Assembly (NCBI GenBank): GCA_963678375.2 | Contig: OY782831.1 | Location: 620,001-684,000, forward strand | Length of the DNA: 64,000 nucleotides | Source of the DNA: JAEKNW01 sp963678375 | GTDB lineage: Bacteria > Cloacimonadota > Cloacimonadia > Cloacimonadales > JAFGVF01 | Direction: 5' to 3' | Shown here: positions 25,939 to 35,620 of the stretch, in pieces | Layout: each line of letters starts with the position of its first letter | Numbering within the stretch: position 1 is the stretch's first letter | Program-made: the position numbers and the translations under genes | Notes under the pieces: model-generated | What the model saw: the letters and a program-made list of their open reading frames with translations, nothing else | Databases searched by the model: none | What the model was told of the DNA's origin: nothing

Positions 25939-26412
25939 ATGAGAATAGGTATGGGCTATGATGTTCATCAATTAGGACCTAAGAGAAAACTAATTCTCGG
26001 TGGTGTAGAAATCCCCCATAATCTTGGTCTTCTAGGTCATTCAGATGCAGATGTTCTTTTACACTCTATAACTGATGCTTTAATCGGTGCTTTAGCTTTA
26101 GGTGATATAGGTAAACTGTTCCCTGATACTGATCAGCAATACTCAAATATTGATTCCAGAATCCTTCTTAGAAAGACTTGGCAAATTATTAAAAGTAAAG
26201 GTTATCGTATAGGAAACCTTGATTCAACTATCTGTGCACAAAGTCCAAAACTTCAAGCTTATATCCCACAAATGAGACATAATATTGCCCAAGATTTAGA
26301 ATGTGATATTGACAAGGTTTCTGTGAAAGCAACTACAGAAGAAAAAATGGGTATTAGCGGTTCAGAAAAGGGTATGACTGCCTACGCAGTGGTACTTTTA
26401 GAGAAAGTATAA
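25939..26412 (+). CDS. ispF: 2-C-methyl-D-erythritol 2,4-cyclodiphosphate synthase
   Basis: A 157-residue MEP-pathway enzyme that cyclises CDP-methylerythritol 2-phosphate to MEcPP with loss of CMP. It has the usual size. Zinc ligands are D8 and H10 (GYDVHQ) and H42 (GHSDADVLLHS); the loop LGDIGKLFPDTD and the C-terminal KATTEEKMGISGSEKGM nucleotide site are intact. A GAGGAG site lies before the ATG. It stands alone between repeat clusters, so there is no sign of an operon with other isoprenoid genes. Confidence 0.96.
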   Translation: MRIGMGYDVHQLGPKRKLILGGVEIPHNLGLLGHSDADVLLHSITDALIGALALGDIGKLFPDTDQQYSNIDSRILLRKTWQIIKSKGYRIGNLDSTICAQSPKLQAYIPQMRHNIAQDLECDIDKVSVKATTEEKMGISGSEKGMTAYAVVLLEKV

Positions 26413-26444
26413 CTGGATGTCTTCATAACTGTGAGTGTGGCTCT

Positions 26445-26617
26445 AACTGGTATTGCGGATGACCACATCCGCTTATAACTGGGAAGGCGGATGACCACAT
26501 CCGCCTTTGGCTTTTCTCAAAGCCAAAGTATAGCAAGGTGATTTTAAAATTACCTTGTTAATATTTCCTCTTTTTCTTGAAAAAAAGTTGCGGATGTGGT
26601 CATCCGTCCTCCCAGTT
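26445..26617. repeat. Compound palindromic element downstream of the 1941-residue surface gene
   Basis: Two copies of the GCGGATGACCACATCCGC palindrome (26455 and 26488) are followed by an interior with a 10-bp stem (CTTTGGCTTT/AAAGCCAAAG) and a near-perfect CAAGGT..ACCTTG palindrome. The element closes with GCGGATG-TGGT-CATCCG and CTCCCAGTT. The interior differs from that of 8776-8892 and 46783-46898; the ends are the same. Confidence 0.85.
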
Positions 26618-26622
26618 AATTT

Positions 26623-26655
26623 AAAAAGCTCCCGCTTTCCAGCAGGAGCTTTTAT
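26623..26655 (-). terminator. Terminator of the 1941-residue surface gene
   Basis: On the minus strand a 12-bp stem (AAAAGCTCCTGC with GCGGGAGCTTTT, loop TGGAAA) ends in a T run. Closely related hairpins end three other surface genes. Confidence 0.85.
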
Positions 26656-26677
26656 TTATTTGATTATATTAATCGTT

Positions 26678-29600
26678 TTATTGTCTTCTGAATCCTTTAG
26701 CAGGAGTATCAATAACATCAGAAGAAGCTTTTACTTTGAAGAATTTCATGTTTTCTGAACCAGTATAAGTATAGCTTAATTCTGAAACAGATGCAATTGG
26801 TGTATCTGTGTAATCACCATCAGGTGTATCACAAGCATATACATTGTATGAGTTTGCATTAGCAGCAGCTTCCCATGAAATTATAATAGCACCATCAGTA
26901 GTAATACTTACATTAGTAGGTATTTCAGGAACAACAACAGCTTCAGATTCTTTAATAGTGATATCATCAATACTGATATACCAAGGGCTACCATTCATAT
27001 AACCTTTGATACCAAGATAGTAGATACCTGAAGTTTCAGGAGTAAATGTACCTGAAATTAATTGATATTCACCATTAACAATACCAACTTGACCTGTAAT
27101 ACTTACCATTGTAGCACTAGTAGCTTCAGTACCGTAATAGAGTCCAACGTCAGAGTTAGTTGCAGTTGCACCATCTTGTCTTGCATATAATTCGAAATCA
27201 TAAGCTTGACCAGCAGTAAGTTCAACAGCTCTGAATAACCAGTCAGTATTACTATACCTTAAAGTAACATTGTAAGAACCTGTTCTTGGTGTTCTGTTAT
27301 AACTTGTTAGTGTTTCATTAATAGTCCAAAGACCTGAACCTACTTCAGAAACTTGAGACCATAAAGCAACATCAGTTGAATTATGGGTATTATTTTCTTC
27401 AAATCCTTCAGTGAAAGGTAAAGTTCTGATTACAGGATCAAGGCAATTACCGCTTAGGGTAATGAAGTTAAGATTTCTGCTATTATTGGTATTTTTTGTA
27501 GCAGAGTTAAATCTAAATCTATTACCTAAATCATCTGTAATTTGGAGAGTAGCATCTCTAAGTCCTTCAGCTGTAGGTGTGAAATCAAGAGTTATCACTA
27601 ATGATTCATCTGTAGCAAGTGCCATGGAAGCTCCGTCAGCAGTTGAATAAGCAAAGTCATCCGCATTTGGTCCGTAGATTTCAATAGCTGTGATATTCAA
27701 AGTACCAGCACCAACATTAGTGATACTTACATCTTCAGATGCAGTTTGATTTAAAAAAGTAACTCCAAAATCAATTTCTGAAGCAGAAAGAGAAGCAATT
27801 GGATTTTGAGGGATTTCTTCGAAAGTTAAATCATCTAAATAGATATATTTTGATGAATAATTTGTTGAAGAAGTTGCAAATTGGAAAGCTATTCTTTCAT
27901 TTGTTCTGGCAGCTGTTAATTCAACGGTATATTCATTATAACTGTATTCTGCAAGTGTAGAGATTGTATCAATAGCAGTAAAAGAATCCATTGCTTGGTT
28001 ATATTTACCAACTACGATAGTTCCAACACCTTTAGCCCAGAATTTAACTCTATAATCATTCAAGTCAGGAGTAATCACAGGTGAGATTAATTCTGCACTT
28101 GTAGTTGCATAACTAGGGCAATAAACTCTGAATGAATAAGTCCCTGTATTTGCTAAAGAAGAAGAGCTATATCTTCCTGCTGTAGCATAATCACTTGTTG
28201 ATTCAAGATTGACATTCCATCCTAAGACATCAGTGTCATTCTCTAAACCATTGAAGAACGGACCGGTAATAGTTGCATCATAACCTGAAGCGGTTAAGGC
28301 TATTGAAGTAACACTTCTATCCATATCATCAGTAATATCTAAAGAAGCAACTAAGGCACCACTAATTGAAGGAGTAGTTGTTACATCAATAGTTAATGAT
28401 TCATTAAAGCCAAGAGCCATAGAAGCTCCGTCAGCAGTTGAATAAGCAAACTCACCAGCATTTGTACCATTGATAGCGATTCCTGAAATATTTAATGTCC
28501 CACTACCGATATTAGTAATAGTAACAGACTCAGGATCAGAAGTATCACCTAAAACAACCTGACCGAAATCTATTGATTCAGTTGATAAGTCAACAAGAGG
28601 AGTAGTTGGAGGAACTCTGAAATAGAAGTTATCAAAGTCAACATAGTAATCACCAGCTTCTCTACGTGCTTCTAATCTAACAGTAATATATTGACCTGCA
28701 TAAGCTCCAAGAGGGACACTTACATTGGCAAAATCAGTAGAAACAACATGGTTTGCACTATTGATTTCATAAGCTGTATCATAGTTTGCTCCGCCGTCTG
28801 TAGAAACTTTAACTCTGATATATTCGCCTTCAATAATAGTATGAGCAGCACCAGGATAACCAGAATATGCCATGATTCTATATTCAAAGTTAAGCTCAGT
28901 ATCAGCTTCTACATTTCTCATTACTTGGAATTGAGCATAGGCATCAGGATATGAGCCATAGATATTCTTGTATAAACCATTACTATTATTACCATGAGTC
29001 GCACTGATTCCCATATTATTAGCTACTATTTCAGCAGGCATACTTGTTGAACCGTCAAAGGTAACAATTACAGGTAATTCAATTGAAGGGTCAGGTATTG
29101 TAGTAAATGACCAAACCTCTATACCTTCAGTAGCTTGACCAACAACATTATAAGGAATAACTTTCCAGTAGTAAGTTGTTTCGTAGTCTAAACCTGAGAA
29201 TTCATAAGAAGTAGTTGCTTGATCTTCTGGAGTCACACCAGCAAATGTTTGGTCTGTTGATAAATAAACATAATAACCGTTAGCACCTGTAGCAGCTGAC
29301 CAAGTTAAGTTTCCGGTAATTGGTCTGTTAGTAGCTACATCAGCAGGAGAAGTATAATTAACTGCATCAGGAGCTGAGCCAACAGTAGTAAATGTCCATG
29401 TAGTTACTAAAGTATCAGCAGTCTCGCCAGAATAGTTACGGTTAATAACCTTCCAAGCATATTCTGTGCTAGGGTCTAAATCAGTAACAGCGTATTCTTC
29501 AACAGCAGCTACATCATCAAGCACAAGAGCCATTTCTCTAGCACCAGCAGTACCAAAATATAGATCTATAGTTTCAGTATAATCTGCATTATCCCAACTC

Positions 29601-32503
29601 AAAGTAAGAGCTGTTGGTTGATCAATAGCAGCATCAGCAGGTGTAGGGCTAGTAGCTGCAGCAGGAGCAGGTAAAGCATCAGCAGTTAAGTTGATTGTAT
29701 ATTCAACACTTTGAGGTGAAGGATAGCTGGAAATAATCAAGTAATAAGTTCCGGCAGGGATCATTTCATTTGTATAAGTTAAAGGACTACTAGAAGCTGA
29801 CTTAGTTAAAAGAACTTCAGCAGGACTTTCTTCATTAGGTTCGTCAGCAAGGATAAAAGCACCCATCCAAGAATCTGTAGTAGAAATACTACCATTAAGC
29901 AACATAGCATTTGCAAAAGTAAATTGATAAACAACATCATCACCATTCATATAAGATGAAGATGGAGTAATCCAAGTTGATGAATAATCATCAATATAAT
30001 CAGCTGTATTACCAGTAATTTCTTCAGCAGGGAAGGTTAGAGCTAATGGATTAGAACAGTTTGCACCTTGAGGAACAGGAATACCAGATCCAGTAAGAGC
30101 TACGTCATGATCAATTGAAACAAATGGATTATCAGGGTTTTCTTCTTTCACTCGTAGATTACCTGAATAGATCATCTCAGCTTGAGGAGCAAAGGTAACA
30201 TCGACAGTAAATGATGCACCTGCTTCTAAAGCATAAGGGAAGGTAACTTCAGTTTCAGTTGAATAACCTGCAGGAACTGTAGCTTCTGTAATGCTAGCTG
30301 CAATTACACCATTGTTTGTAACAGTAAATGTTTGCATAGCTTCATAACCAACAAAGACACTTTCAAAATCAAATGATTCTGGAGTAATCTGAATCACAGC
30401 ACCTTCAGGAATTTCTTCAAAGGTAATATCATCAATATAAACTGTGTTAGATGAGTAAGATACATCAGTACTATATTGGAAAGCTATTCTTTCATTTGCT
30501 CTTGCTGGACTAGCCATTTCAACAGTATATTCAGCATAAGTAGTAGTTAAATCTATAGAATCAAGAGCTGTGAAGGTATCCATAGCTTGATTATATTTAC
30601 CTACAATCAGTTGGTCTGAATTAGATAAAGATGTTTTTTTAGCCCAGAATCTAGTTCTGTAAGTATCCATATCTGGAATTACTACTGGAGAAATCAACTC
30701 TGCACTTGTCATTGTTGTAGAATAATTGTAAGGATGGTAGAATCTATGTGAATAGTCACCAGAATGAGCAGCAGATGATGATTCATATCTTTCTGATTTG
30801 GAAGAGGAGCTGCCTTCTAGTAGATTACTTGTCCAACCAATATATTCTTCTTCAATTTCAAAACCTTGACTATAAGGAATATTGATTTCATAGATATTAG
30901 TATCAAGACCTGTACCTGAAAGAGCAACCTCATATACTTGTCTGCTTAAATCATCAGTGATCTGTAAAGTAGCAATTTTTTCTCCAGCACTTGTAGGATT
31001 AAAAGTAACTTCAATTAACAAGTCTTCTGTAGCAGCTAAAGCATAATCTTCACTATCAGTATAAGCAAACTGATCAGCATCAGTTCCAGTTATTGAAATA
31101 TCAGTAATGTTTAAAGTTCCACCACCAATATTTTGGATTGATACTATTTCTGAATCTGAAGCTTCATTTAAAGCTAAAGTTCCAAATTCAATTGGATCTG
31201 TGTTGATTTCCACAATTGGAGCTGTAGGAGCTTCTTCTATTGTGAAAGCATCAACAAAAGTATTTTTTGAGCCAAAATCACTTACAGCCTCAAGCTTAAT
31301 AAATCTAACATCTGTAGTGATCAAGTTAGAACTTTCTACCCAACTTGTTGCTCCTGAACCATAGACATCAATATTTTCAACTAAAACCCATTCTCCATCT
31401 ATCACCTTGGTGTAGACGTTTAATTGAGCTAAATCACCATAGGTACCATCATTATTCCACCAGTAGAATTTAACCAGAGGAGCTGTCATACTACTTAAAT
31501 CCAATGGAGGAGTTTCCATTACACCTATTGTACCATTAGAATAAGAATAGTTATCAAACATTGCAGCATAATCTCCGGAATAAATATTGTCTACTCCGGG
31601 TCCATAGTCTGTTCCATCATCTTGCAACCAAGCACCAGTTCCAGACTCTGGACTTACAATCCAACCTGCTGGAGGCCACATTTCAAAGCCTTGTTCGTAT
31701 GGAAATTCAGTTATTGCATTAAATTGAGTAGTGAAGCTATTGACATTACTTTCAACTTCAATAGCAGTAGGGCCAACAGCTACAACTTTCCAGAAGTAGG
31801 TAGTTCCATTGTTTAATGAAGTTGTATATGGTGAAGTAGCAGGATTTACGATAAGAGCATCAGTGAATTCTGCATTATCTGCTAAATATAAAACAGCATG
31901 ATCTGTACTTTCACCAATTGTCCATTCTAAATTTGTATCGATTGCGATATTGATAGAACCACTTACTGGTGAAACTAGAGTTGGAGCATCAGGTGTGCCT
32001 GCAAGAGGATTACCTAAGACTACATCATCAATATAGCAATAATAAGCATAATTACTAAAATAATGGATTGCTACATATTTTGTTTCTGCAGGTAAAGTAG
32101 TGTTGAGGTACTGTGTCCATGTTGTTGTTGGGTAAATAGTCTCTGTCCATGTAAAATCAGTTTCTACATCATTACCAGTTGTTGACCATCCAACGGCTAT
32201 TAGTTCAGTACCTGAACCCTTTCTATGATAAAAAGAAAATTCATTTTCTGCATCAGTCCAATTTATTTCATTAGAAACCATGTACTGGTCATAAGGACTT
32301 CCAGAGCTTATAGAACTAAATCTTAAAGAGTAAGTTCCTGTATTAGCATAAGTAGAGGACTGAGTAATTGGATTAGCTGAAGTTACATTAATCAAATTCC
32401 AATTTGGTGAAGGCCAGGTTTCAAATCCATCTGTTAATTGCTGTGCAAAGACAGATGTAAGAGTTAAAACAAATAGCATTAAGGCTAATATCGTTTTTTT
32501 CAT
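26678..32503 (-). CDS. Giant secreted multidomain surface protein (choice-of-anchor J/D, FN3), 1941 residues
   Basis: I start at the ATG at 32503, which has AAGGGAG upstream and begins a good signal peptide (MKKTILALMLFVLTLTSVFA); the open frame extends 37 codons further without a ribosome site. Order: choice-of-anchor J-like jellyroll (DGFETWPSPNWNLI), FN3, a second jellyroll (QGFEMWPPAGW), a choice-of-anchor D domain (PIEFGTLALNEASDSEIVSI), jellyroll, anchor D, an SD-repeat-like domain (NCSNPLALTFPAEEITG), two FN3, and more anchor D/jellyroll pairs. The last ~80 residues are an FN3 ending MKFFKVKASS and a basic tail AKGFRRQ. No type A Por tail is present. Probably a surface adhesin. Its N-terminal ~240 residues closely match the 2244-residue protein. 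Confidence 0.88.
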   Translation of the reverse strand: MKKTILALMLFVLTLTSVFAQQLTDGFETWPSPNWNLINVTSANPITQSSTYANTGTYSLRFSSISSGSPYDQYMVSNEINWTDAENEFSFYHRKGSGTELIAVGWSTTGNDVETDFTWTETIYPTTTWTQYLNTTLPAETKYVAIHYFSNYAYYCYIDDVVLGNPLAGTPDAPTLVSPVSGSINIAIDTNLEWTIGESTDHAVLYLADNAEFTDALIVNPATSPYTTSLNNGTTYFWKVVAVGPTAIEVESNVNSFTTQFNAITEFPYEQGFEMWPPAGWIVSPESGTGAWLQDDGTDYGPGVDNIYSGDYAAMFDNYSYSNGTIGVMETPPLDLSSMTAPLVKFYWWNNDGTYGDLAQLNVYTKVIDGEWVLVENIDVYGSGATSWVESSNLITTDVRFIKLEAVSDFGSKNTFVDAFTIEEAPTAPIVEINTDPIEFGTLALNEASDSEIVSIQNIGGGTLNITDISITGTDADQFAYTDSEDYALAATEDLLIEVTFNPTSAGEKIATLQITDDLSRQVYEVALSGTGLDTNIYEINIPYSQGFEIEEEYIGWTSNLLEGSSSSKSERYESSSAAHSGDYSHRFYHPYNYSTTMTSAELISPVVIPDMDTYRTRFWAKKTSLSNSDQLIVGKYNQAMDTFTALDSIDLTTTYAEYTVEMASPARANERIAFQYSTDVSYSSNTVYIDDITFEEIPEGAVIQITPESFDFESVFVGYEAMQTFTVTNNGVIAASITEATVPAGYSTETEVTFPYALEAGASFTVDVTFAPQAEMIYSGNLRVKEENPDNPFVSIDHDVALTGSGIPVPQGANCSNPLALTFPAEEITGNTADYIDDYSSTWITPSSSYMNGDDVVYQFTFANAMLLNGSISTTDSWMGAFILADEPNEESPAEVLLTKSASSSPLTYTNEMIPAGTYYLIISSYPSPQSVEYTINLTADALPAPAAATSPTPADAAIDQPTALTLSWDNADYTETIDLYFGTAGAREMALVLDDVAAVEEYAVTDLDPSTEYAWKVINRNYSGETADTLVTTWTFTTVGSAPDAVNYTSPADVATNRPITGNLTWSAATGANGYYVYLSTDQTFAGVTPEDQATTSYEFSGLDYETTYYWKVIPYNVVGQATEGIEVWSFTTIPDPSIELPVIVTFDGSTSMPAEIVANNMGISATHGNNSNGLYKNIYGSYPDAYAQFQVMRNVEADTELNFEYRIMAYSGYPGAAHTIIEGEYIRVKVSTDGGANYDTAYEINSANHVVSTDFANVSVPLGAYAGQYITVRLEARREAGDYYVDFDNFYFRVPPTTPLVDLSTESIDFGQVVLGDTSDPESVTITNIGSGTLNISGIAINGTNAGEFAYSTADGASMALGFNESLTIDVTTTPSISGALVASLDITDDMDRSVTSIALTASGYDATITGPFFNGLENDTDVLGWNVNLESTSDYATAGRYSSSSLANTGTYSFRVYCPSYATTSAELISPVITPDLNDYRVKFWAKGVGTIVVGKYNQAMDSFTAIDTISTLAEYSYNEYTVELTAARTNERIAFQFATSSTNYSSKYIYLDDLTFEEIPQNPIASLSASEIDFGVTFLNQTASEDVSITNVGAGTLNITAIEIYGPNADDFAYSTADGASMALATDESLVITLDFTPTAEGLRDATLQITDDLGNRFRFNSATKNTNNSRNLNFITLSGNCLDPVIRTLPFTEGFEENNTHNSTDVALWSQVSEVGSGLWTINETLTSYNRTPRTGSYNVTLRYSNTDWLFRAVELTAGQAYDFELYARQDGATATNSDVGLYYGTEATSATMVSITGQVGIVNGEYQLISGTFTPETSGIYYLGIKGYMNGSPWYISIDDITIKESEAVVVPEIPTNVSITTDGAIIISWEAAANANSYNVYACDTPDGDYTDTPIASVSELSYTYTGSENMKFFKVKASSDVIDTPAKGFRRQ

Positions 32504-32780
32504 ATTTTCTCCCTTAATTAATGTGCGTTTTATACTCAAATCTGCATAAAACACTGTTGTTTGTAATTTGTTAGTAAATCTGAGGGGGATTGTGTAGTGT
32601 GCGTGGTGATGCATTTAAATGGTGCAAGCCCCTACAGCCCTAACTCATTACAATGTAATTATTTATAAAATACTTTCTAATTATCTTTTTACATAATTAT
32701 TTGTCAATCTTTTTTTTAATAATTATTTATTTTTTCCAGAATTGGGAGCCTTGTTCAACTGGAAATACGGACATCTTCCT
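32504..32780. other. Leader/promoter region of the 1941-residue surface gene
   Basis: No gene is seen. There is an ATTAC-ATT-GTAAT palindrome (32648-32660), a TGC-ATCACCAC-GCA motif on the minus strand (~32600-32614) resembling the sites at 42451 and 42581, and TTGACA on the minus strand (32702-32707) next to a T-rich tract. No convincing -10 is seen. Confidence 0.4.
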
Positions 32781-32946
32781 AACTGGGAGGGCGGATGACC
32801 ACATCCGCTTATAACTGGGGAGGCGGATGACCACATCCGCTTATAACTGGGAAGGCGGATGACCACATCCGCTTATAACTGGGAGGGTGGATGACCACAT
32901 CCGCTTATAACTGGGAGGGTGGATGACCACATCAGCTTATAACTGG
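32781..32946. repeat. 32-bp palindromic tandem array, left part (5 units)
   Basis: Five units start with AACTGGG at 32781, 32813, 32845, 32877 and 32909, exactly 32 bp apart, each carrying GCGGATGACCACATCCGC or a one-base variant (GTGGATG in the last two). A sixth unit starts at 32941 and is broken after AACTGG by the insertion sequence. Confidence 0.92.
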
Positions 32947-33016
32947 TGTCAATGGAAGTTTAAACTGGTACACTTTTGGAAGTCATAACTGGTACACTGT
33001 TGTAAACATCTTTCTA

Positions 33017-33745
33017 CTAGATTTTTCCTTTCATTCGATAGCTATTTCCATCGATTAAGATAGTCTCAGCATGATGAACTAATCTATCTACTATTGCTGT
33101 AGTGATAACATTATCTCCAAAAGATTCTCCCCATTCTTGGAAAAGTCTATTTGAAGTTATTATGATTGATCTAAATTCATAAAGTTCATTAACAAGTTTA
33201 AAAAATAAACTCGCATTAACTGCTTTAATAGGTAGATATCCTATTTCATCGATAATGATTAAATCATTTTTTACTAATTTAGAAATCCATTTTTTAAAAT
33301 CATTTTCATTATTAGCTATAATCATTTCATCTATTAACTCATTCATATTGTAAAATATTACCTTATATCCTTTCAAAATAGCTTCGTAACCTAAGGCAAT
33401 AGATATATGTGTCTTACCGACCCCTGGAGGTCCCATCAATATCTTATTTTCTCTATTATCTATCCAATTGAACTCCTTCCATTCTGTTATCATTCTTTTA
33501 GTTACTGAATGCTGATATTTAAAATCGAACTCATCAAAATTCTTTAATATTGGGAAATTTGCCCTTCTTAATTGCAAAGATATCAATGTCTGATTTCTGC
33601 TATTGCATTCATTTTCAATAACATAAGATAAAAAACTAAGATATGATAATTCTTTATCTTGTGCATATTTTAAATAAGATTCTAAATTATTAATTGTATG
33701 TCTGCATCTAATTCTTAATAAATTTTTCTTTAAATTTTCTATCAT
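33017..33745 (-). CDS. istB: IS21-family transposition helper ATPase IstB
   Basis: A 242-residue AAA+ ATPase, close to the usual ~250. Walker A is GPPGVGKT (105-112) and Walker B LIIIDEIGYL (162-171); sensor I ITSN is present. The C-terminus carries the family ending (VDRLVHHAETILIDGNSYRMK). IstB stimulates the IstA transposase and chooses target sites. The frame is intact, and its ATG overlaps the istA stop, the normal arrangement. Since istA is broken, this copy can act only in trans. Confidence 0.93.
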   Translation of the reverse strand: MIENLKKNLLRIRCRHTINNLESYLKYAQDKELSYLSFLSYVIENECNSRNQTLISLQLRRANFPILKNFDEFDFKYQHSVTKRMITEWKEFNWIDNRENKILMGPPGVGKTHISIALGYEAILKGYKVIFYNMNELIDEMIIANNENDFKKWISKLVKNDLIIIDEIGYLPIKAVNASLFFKLVNELYEFRSIIITSNRLFQEWGESFGDNVITTAIVDRLVHHAETILIDGNSYRMKGKI

Positions 33746-35222
33746 TTTATTATCCTATCATATATTGATAAATCTCTTTGAATTAAAGATTTTTTAGTGT
33801 TTTCTTGATTGTCTGAATTAGTCTTTTTGATGTTTAGCAATTTGTATTTTTTGTTTTCTTCATTAACGATACTTTCAATTTTAGTAGCTCGTATATCTTC
33901 TAATTTAAGAACTTTAGAAATTATTATTGACCAATTAAGATGTTTATTATTATTAATAAATTTAAGTAATGCTAATAGTTGCTCTCTTGGGTTCTTATTG
34001 TTGTTTGAAATAAGGGAATCTATCAAAATGGAGATATTAATCTTATTGGGGAATAATGCCTTAATATCTTCTTTTAGGTTCTCTATTGTTTGAGAATAAT
34101 CGATATAATGACATTGTGATATTATTGGTTTTCTTTTTTCTTGTGAGATCCTGTGAGAAGCAACTCTTTTTCTACTCTCTGGATCTAATATCTCCAACAA
34201 AGTTCCACTCTCTTTTACATATACACTTTTTTGTTGGTAAAGATATGGAACTGAATATTTATTACCTTTCCATGATATTAACCCTGTTTTATCTACTTTT
34301 CTAAGTTCCTCTGTATATATACGATAGGACCTAAGGATCTTCTCTTCTTCTTAAAACATATTCCGTGGAGTTTCATTTAATGAACTGTGATTTCGATTAT
34401 TAACCTCTTCAAACCAATCTTTTGCCCTAACTCTAACTTCTGACAAACTACTAAAAACTTCACCATAAAGAAAATCTTCTTTTACTTCTCTAACTGCTCG
34501 TCAACTAATCCCTTACTCTCAGGGTCATAACCCTCACAAGCGTATGGATTTATTGATAGATTATTCATAAATTGGAAAAACTTACTATTATAAGTAACTT
34601 CTCTATATATTTCTTTTATTACTACTAGTTTTGTCTGATCATAAATCATTGTCTCTGGGATATATCCGTAATATTCAAAGCAATCTTTATGGGCACTAAT
34701 AAAATCATTTGTATTGTATGGCTTAAACTGAAAATGCACAAAAGTCATTCTGGAATAGCAATATTTGAATACGCAAAAATATATCTTTTTTTTCTCTTTA
34801 TTAGACATTTCGATATAACATTCTCCAGGATCTACTTGCATCTGAATGCCAGGTTGATAACTTACTACTTTGTAATATCTTTTAGTTGGTAACTCTAAGC
34901 TCTCTTTAATCTTTTTAGAAAAGTTAAAAAAAGCTCTTTGACTTATCTGTAAATCTTCATAATCTCTTTTAAAAATTTTATATAATTTACTAAGTCTCAT
35001 TTTTGGGTTTGTTGTTATTCTCTGAGTTATTGCTTCTCTGTGAACTTCCAAAACACTAGGTCTTCTAACTTTAGATAAAATCTCTTCTACTTCACTTTCA
35101 GGTACTTTTAAATAGCGTAAAACTGTTGTTTTAGATACTTTTAAATGCCTTGCTATTTCTCTTACACTATACCCTGCTTTCTTTAATGCTTGTACTGTTT
35201 GATACAATTGGACTCCTTTCAT
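33742..35222 (-). pseudogene. istA: IS21-family transposase istA, broken by a frameshift and a stop
   Basis: The N-terminal part (35222-34482) has an HTH (YSVREIARHLKVSKTTVLRYL) and the first catalytic Asp motifs (MQVDPGECY, MIYDQTKL). After GLVDE, at about 34497, the frame shifts by one base: the continuation AVREVKEDFLYGEVF reads in the next frame and meets a TAA after ETPRNMF (about 34351). It then continues in that same frame (EEEKILRSYRIYTEEL) to the normal end at 33742 (last 152 codons open). One base deletion plus one nonsense change explains everything. Full length would be about 490 residues. Confidence 0.9.
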
Positions 35223-35310
35223 ATTGTCTCCAGGAATTTTTACTTTTTTACTCCTGAAAACTGTACCAGATTAAACTTCCATTTGTGTACCAGTTTAAAC
35301 TTCCATCTAC

Positions 35311-35529
35311 AACTGGGAGGGTGGATGACCACATCCGCTTATAACTGGGAGGGTGGATGACCACATCCGCTTATAACTGGGAGGGTGGATGACCACATCA
35401 GCTAAGTCTTTTCCTAAAAGACTTATATATAAATTGCTTGGAATTTATAAGGATTATTTCTTTTTCAATGAAAAAGAAAGCGGATGTGGTCATCCGCATT
35501 CCCAGTTAATATACCCGCATTCCCAGTTA
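35311..35529. repeat. 32-bp array, right part (3 units), and compound palindrome
   Basis: Units start at 35311, 35343 and 35375. The last opens a compound element: an interior with AAGTCTTTT/AAAAGACTT and TTTCTTTTTC/GAAAAAGAAA pairings, closing with GCGGATG-TGGT-CATCCGC, ATTCCCAGTT and a second ATTCCCAGTT ending at 35529. Together with 32781-32946 this was one array before the insertion. Confidence 0.88.
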
Positions 35530-35564
35530 GATTAATTTTTCATTTTTTACTTTTATTTTTTCAC

Positions 35565-35596
35565 TTAAAAAAGCCCCCGCTTTTCAGCAGGGGCTT
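35565..35596 (-). terminator. Terminator of the 2244-residue surface gene
   Basis: On the minus strand AAGCCCCTGC and GCGGGGGCTT pair around TGAAAA, followed by a T-rich run. Confidence 0.85.
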
Positions 35597-35620
35597 CCAT
35601 TAATTAAGGGTTAATTTATC

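Larger units (their letters stand above)
32953..35305. mobile_element. IS21-family insertion sequence (decayed)
   Basis: A 2353-bp element bounded by perfect 21-bp inverted repeats (32953-32973 and 35285-35305; the ends begin TGGAAGTTTAAAC and finish GTTTAAACTTCCA). Second, imperfect internal copies lie at about 32978-32998 and 35259-35281, as is usual for IS21. It carries a broken istA and an intact istB. It is inserted in a 32-bp repeat array. No clear target-site duplication is visible (TGTCAA on the left, TCTAC on the right). Confidence 0.9.

Noticed and set aside
32504..32614. N-terminal extension of the 1941-residue protein (start at 32614)
   Set aside because: The extension has no ribosome site and would bury the signal peptide; the same holds for 42356-42451 and 61712-61762.
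34340..34500. Programmed frameshift in istA
   Set aside because: IS21 transposases are not made by frameshifting, no slippery heptamer is seen, and a second in-frame stop shows simple decay.
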